Assembly (NCBI GenBank): GCA_963853835.1
Contig: OY970820.1
Span: 21,755,873 to 21,819,872 of the forward strand
Reading direction: 5' to 3'
Length of the DNA: 64,000 nt
From: Calendula officinalis
Taxonomy: Eukaryota; Streptophyta; Magnoliopsida; Asterales; Asteraceae
The notes under the pieces are model-generated. The model searched no databases, had not been told where the DNA came from, and saw only the letters and a list, made by a program, of their open reading frames with translations. A program made the translations under genes and the position numbers. The first letter of the stretch is position 1, and each line of letters starts with the position of its first letter. Shown piece after piece: positions 59,700 through 64,000 of this stretch.

Positions 59700-62185
59700 T
59701 TAAGTGCATTTAGGCACCCATTGAGGAATGAATGCTGAAGAATTCTTGGTGTCTTCTACCTGAGTCTTTTCTTGCTTGGATGAATCTAGTGGAATTTCAG
59801 ACTCTGTAGATGAGGTTTTCTTGAGAGCTTGATTTCGGCAATCTTTGGCTTCACGACTTTTATCGTTACAATGATAACATTTCCTTTTGTGGACCAGGGA
59901 TGGTGAGAGGGTGATTTTTGGATCCGGTTGAGTCTTTACATTTTGAACCTTTTGTTTTGAGGTCTGAGTTAATGTTTTGATAGGTTTGGTGACCTTGACT
60001 CCTTTTGTTTTTATTGTTGGCTCAGTTGTCTTTATTTCTGAAGACTTTTCCGGTACTGAAATTTCAGGCTTAGCTTCAGTTTCTTCTCCTTTAGGGGTAT
60101 CATGTTTTTGAGATCCTGATGAATTTGTTTCTTCTGGTTCTGAGCTTGTGAAATTTTCAATTTTTTCTTTAAATTCGGTACTGTGGGTATTTAGAATTAA
60201 TTCAGACGTTTTGACGAAGAAATTTTCTTTGGTGTTTGAAGCATGTGATCTGTGAGTGTAATCTTTTGTGGTCCGAACATGGGATTTTTGTGACATGAGC
60301 TTGGTTTGAATACCTCGGGAAGAACTGCAACGGTTTTGTAATTCCCCCCCCCCCCAAGAATTGCTTGAACTTGAGCTGGAATTTGTTCTTCTAGAATTTG
60401 TTTAGACAAGTTTGAGGATTTTGACCATGAGTCGCAAATTCTTTAGAGAGTTTCACTTTTCTTTATAAGCTCAATGTTATGCTTTCTCAATGTTTTGTTT
60501 ATCGTCTGAAGTTCAGCGATTTTAAGCTTCGACTCTTTTAATTGAGAAGATTCGTGTTTGAGCTTTTCTAGTTCATCGGTTAGTTTCTTCATAGTAATTT
60601 CAGATTCAGCATATCGATTATGAGCACATACCAGATTTCGAGTGAGCACTTGAAATAGAGATGTCTTTTCTTTATGAGAAGCTTTATGAAATTTTCTCAC
60701 TCTTTTTAACGTTTCCGCGTCCCATTTCTTAGAAGATGAAGTTTCTGCCATTTTAGATTCTTGGGAAACGTTTGATGCCTTTTGTATCTCTGATTCTTCG
60801 GTTATGGCCATTAGGCATTTTATGATTTTGTGATTCTCTGGCTTGGTTTCAGATTTTTCTTTTGATGAAGTAAGATCTACTTTATCGTTGAATGTATCTT
60901 CATCACTTGATTCTGAGTAGCTTGCTCAGGACTCAATAGTAGCTTTAAAAGCATTTGCATCTTTCTCAGTCTTTGCCACTTGTGCCTTCAGTTCCTGGTA
61001 CTTTTTCTTAATATCTTCATACCTCTTCTTATATTTTGGGGGAGAGCCTGAGCTTGATTTTTCAGAACCAGAGTTCTCTTTAACTCTGCAATCAGCTTTG
61101 ATGTGACCCGTTCTTCCACATTTAAAGCATACCATCTCTCCTCTGTCATTTTGACCTCCTGATCTATTTCTATTTAAGAATCTTTTGTATCTTGTGGCTA
61201 ATAAAGCCATACTTTCAGAGAGTTCTTTTATATCATCATTATCACCTTCTCCTGGATTAGATTCTCGTTCTTCGAAATCACCGTCTTCAGCATCTTCAAA
61301 TCTTTTGTCATCAGCATCATTTGGATCGACAACGTTTTCCACCTTTGCTTTTAGTGCTATGCGAGAGGACTTAGAAGAGCTTGCAATGAGAGCGGAGGAG
61401 GCGCTAGTTTCATTCAGATCATCATACATCTTGTTTTCATTTTCAAAGTTCATCAGTGTACTATAAAGACTACTCATGTTCATATTTCTCATCTGGCCAG
61501 AGGTTCTTAGCACCGTGGACATGACAGCCCAATCTTTTGGAAGAATTTCCAAAAATTTGTACATTCATTCTTGAACATCTTTGTGAATGCCAAATTCCCT
61601 TAGTTCATTTATGAGGATGGTGAACCTTCTGTATGACATGTTGAGAGTTTCACCTTTGATGACTTTGAATGCTTCATACTTTCGATTGAACATTACTTTT
61701 ATGTTGGCTTTAACTTCATCGGTTCCTTCATATGATGTTATCAAGATATCCCAAATCTCTTTGGCAGTTCTACACTCTTTTATAGTAATAAGAATGTGAT
61801 TTGGGAGGGATGTTTGAAGGAGGAACCGAATTTCAGCATCTAAGCTTGCTAGCTTTTTGTCTGCCTCTGACCATTGATCTTTTGGTTTAAGTTCTTCAAC
61901 ATCAGAAAGGTCTTCTTCTTCATCATCTTTGTCTTCATCGTCACCCTCCTTGTTCTTCTTCTTCTAGGAGATGGTAGTGCTTGGAACGAACATTTTTGGT
62001 ATGTATGGAACTTTTGATAAGAATATATGGTCCCATGTCGTTGTGATGTTCGACAAATCCCAGAAAACGGATTTTCCACATACCAAAATTGTCATCCGTA
62101 AACACCGGGGCATTTGTCTTCGAACCAAGATACATTTGAGATAGCCTTTCACCCATTTTTGATCAGTAAGTAAGCAGATCAACAA
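59700..62185 (-). pseudogene. Gag region of element C (UBN2-type gag, zinc knuckles, coiled coil)
   Basis: Starts around 62156-62185 with YLGSKTNAPVFTDDNFGMWK, the SIRE-type gag N-terminus. It continues through an acidic stretch, a UBN2-like core (GTDEVKANIKVMFNRKYEAF), a good CCHC knuckle (CFKCGRTGHIKADC near 61100) and coiled-coil segments (61000-60440). A second knuckle near 59870 has Arg in place of its His (CYHCNDKSREAKDC) and so should not bind zinc normally. The last residues are IPQWVPKCT. Breaks: a TAG near 61972, a TGA at 61565-61567, a TGA near 60925, stops near 60820-60800 and 60440, and a C12 run at 60344-60355. The element could have used gag only if these lesions came after insertion. 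Confidence 0.75.
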
Positions 62186-62217
62186 TTATGAATTAATTAT
62201 CCCGCTCTGATACCAAT

Positions 62218-63201
62218 TGTTAGTCCCGTAATAAGTGAAATATTACACTTATACGCTTTCACTGACCAATTTAAATTTATGGAGACACTCAACACTTTTT
62301 AAAGTTTTCTTTATTAATCAATAATGATATAATAAAGATGCAAACAGTTTGCGGAATAGCTAAGAACAAATTCTAACTAAACTGCTTGCATGTGATAGAC
62401 AACAACAGATATTATCTAAGACAAGTTTATGATCGACAAATGATCAAGCACAAGACCAGACACTTTCGTTGTACAGATTCAATTCTCGAATCAGACAACT
62501 AGAGTTAACTGGTGGTTTACACTCTGCTCAAAGGAATAAAGTTCTGGAGTAAATTCAGCAGCATGTAACCTTGTTGGGTGCACACCGGAATCGATCGTCT
62601 AAGTCCTCAATTTATACCATTGGGAAACGTAGAGCCAAAGGAATGATCGATCGATTCCACGTGTGAGAATTCCGTTGGTGCAGAGGATATATCATGGGAC
62701 GCGCACGACTAACGGAATTCTGACAGTACTTTCTGTCATCTTGTGATCGCTGATATCTTCTAGAAGATTTGCAACATATTCCCATAATCAGCGATGCACA
62801 AACTTGTGCGTTACTTGTGTCTTTCTGTGACGCTGAAGCTTCCCGCCTATATACACTTCTGGTACTCATGAGTCTTCGGATACTCATGCTTCTTCAGATG
62901 GCCTTCAGCTCCAGCGACCTTCACTAAGAGTTTTGCTTAGAGAAGTATATGTTCAATGCTTCAGCGTTTTTCCCATTGCGCTTACACCATCCGATCTGTT
63001 GACCAGTATCTGATTCCGCATGAGAAACTGATCGTTGTTTCAGCTGGTGATCAGATAGTGTAACTGGGTAGCTGAAATCTGATCAGATCAGATGTAGTTA
63101 CCCACAATTTGAGGAACAAATCCTCATGTTGTGTTCTAACTATTTGCCTTTTTGTCTTCATTAAATCTCCTCAGTAGGAGATGCTTTTCAGCGACCCAAC
63201 A
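62218..63201 (-). repeat. 5' LTR of element C
   Basis: 984 bp, TGTTAGTCCCG to ACCCAACA. Two bases separate its start from the primer-binding site complement. Confidence 0.88.
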
Positions 63202-63399
63202 GATACCATGTTGGATTGTGTGATTGAGAGAGAATGAAAAACTTGTTGAATGTCAGATTCTCATTCAATTGATTCAGATACAAGAGTAAGAGGGTTTATA
63301 TACACATGAAAGTTAAAAGACTAATTGTAACAACTTTCTAACTAACCAATTATAATTAGTTACACCTAACAAATACTTAACAGAATTAATACGAGTTAT

Positions 63400-64000
63400 A
63401 GCTTAGAAAATAATTCCCGGTTTTTCTATATTGAGAAATTTTAAGTTATCCTTGAAATTAGAATGTTAAAAGCTGTTTCTCATTAGGGTTTGGATTATAA
63501 TCTGGCTTGATGTTTTCTATCTTCAAATCCTTAAGATCTCATTCATGAGTTAGTCAACTACCGAAAGTGGATTTGCTATTGAATCGAGACTATACTTTAG
63601 TGGTAACACTTTCTCACGCCGACATGCTTTTATTTTCTTTATCCTAGTCATGCATATCTTTGAGTGCAATGACAAAGAGGATGCCGAAATGTTACCACAG
63701 ATCCAAAGTTCAATCCTCATGAGCAATTCAAAATATACCCGTTTGTGGCTAAGGAGGTTCATCTGCATCGACTTCGTCCAATTCGCAAAACGTGCGGTCT
63801 TCCTGAGATTAGTAGGGTTGCATAGCGGGTGGGAACTCGGGTTAAAAATAATAATAATTACACAAGTCTTTGTTGAAATTGTTGCTTAGGAAGTTGTCGA
63901 TACGAAAATGATGGTCGAGAACTATAGGTTTGACCAGCCAAAAAGAATAAAGGGGAAACAAAAGGTAAAGAATAACATGCCCACCATTAATAATAACTTA
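63400..64000. other. Flank of copia D, nothing recognised
   Basis: Host sequence to the right of D's target-site duplication; it should join directly to the sequence ending at 48948. Short open frames on both strands show no recognisable motif. Confidence 0.4.

Larger units (their letters stand above)
53527..63201 (-). mobile_element. Element C: SIRE-like copia element with gag and a third ORF but no pol
   Basis: Minus orientation. TSD GATAC at 53522-53526 and 63202-63206. LTRs 53527-54518 (992 bp) and 62218-63201 (984 bp), each starting TGTTAGTCCCG and ending ACCCAACA on the plus strand. Primer-binding site complement GCTCTGATACCA at 62204-62215; polypurine tract complement ATCTCCCCTATT beside the left LTR. 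The interior carries a gag region (59700-62185) and a long third-frame region (about 55061-59047). Protease, integrase, reverse transcriptase and RNase H are absent. Gag ends near PQWVPK, the point where pol begins in SIRE-type elements, and an (AT) microsatellite sits in the remaining spacer. Confidence 0.88.
48949..63394 (-). mobile_element. Copia LTR retrotransposon D, interrupted by element C
   Basis: Minus orientation with short LTRs: 48949-49143 (195 bp, TGTTGG to CTAACA) and 63209-63394 (186 bp, missing 9 bp near its outer end). TSD GTTAT at 48944-48948 and 63395-63399. The polypurine tract complement CCCCCCCTCAAGC follows the left LTR. The primer-binding site complement (GATACCA) abuts the right LTR, but its continuation lies 9.7 kb away because element C inserted within it. 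Coding sequence is confined to 49156-53420. About eight differences between LTRs are seen by eye. Confidence 0.9.

Noticed and set aside
63550..63889. Short open frames at the right edge
   Set aside because: No motif, no splice context, similar lengths on both strands; treated as chance.

Overview
The window is nuclear DNA of a flowering plant. The evidence is intron-containing genes for plant-type PRAF, ROMO1, FSP1/AIF-like and UFM1 proteins, AT-rich introns, and a heavy load of Ty3/gypsy and Ty1/copia retrotransposons, PIF/Harbinger elements and MITEs. The mix of PIF/Harbinger ORF1 (Myb/SANT-like) copies, chromovirus gypsy and SIRE-type copia elements suggests a eudicot, possibly Asteraceae. 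The family assignment is inference.

Host genes occupy the left 27 kb: the 3' end of an unidentified gene (+, to 453); a PH-RCC1-FYVE-BRX (PRAF) gene (+, 8924-13707, first coding exon not located); a three-exon ROMO1/MGR2-type gene (-, 14848-16514); an FSP1/AIFM2-like FAD oxidoreductase (+, 20609-23603); and the ubiquitin-like modifier UFM1 (-, 25581-26590). These are unrelated housekeeping genes with no operon-like logic. Between and inside them sit a PIF/Harbinger element carrying only ORF1 (1971-3696), its MITE-sized relative (18848-19177), a gypsy solo LTR (5167-6784), a SINE, a Stowaway MITE, intronic MITEs, and worn copia fragments.

The right 37 kb is mostly two stacks of nested retrotransposons. 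In stack one a SINE is split by gypsy element B (29724-46483). One LTR of B is split by gypsy element A (30038-38527), and one LTR of A is split by a hAT-type MITE (36819-37123). Every junction has a matching target-site duplication: TTTGC, ATAAA and GCAAAAAC. LTR divergence counted by eye (B about 2%, A about 0.5%) agrees with the nesting order. Both gypsy polyproteins carry in-frame stops.

In stack two a decayed copia element D (48949-63394, TSD GTTAT) is interrupted inside its own primer-binding site by element C (53527-63201, TSD GATAC). C is SIRE-like. It keeps a gag region and a long third reading frame of the type found after pol in SIRE elements, but all of pol is missing, making it a pol-less, TR-GAG-like non-autonomous element.

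I found no bacterial-type system, CRISPR array, rRNA or convincing functional tRNA. The most informative content is the ordered nesting, the pol-less element C, the family of PIF/Harbinger derivatives, and the unusual features of the PRAF gene: a lost RCC1 motif and an unlocated first exon.
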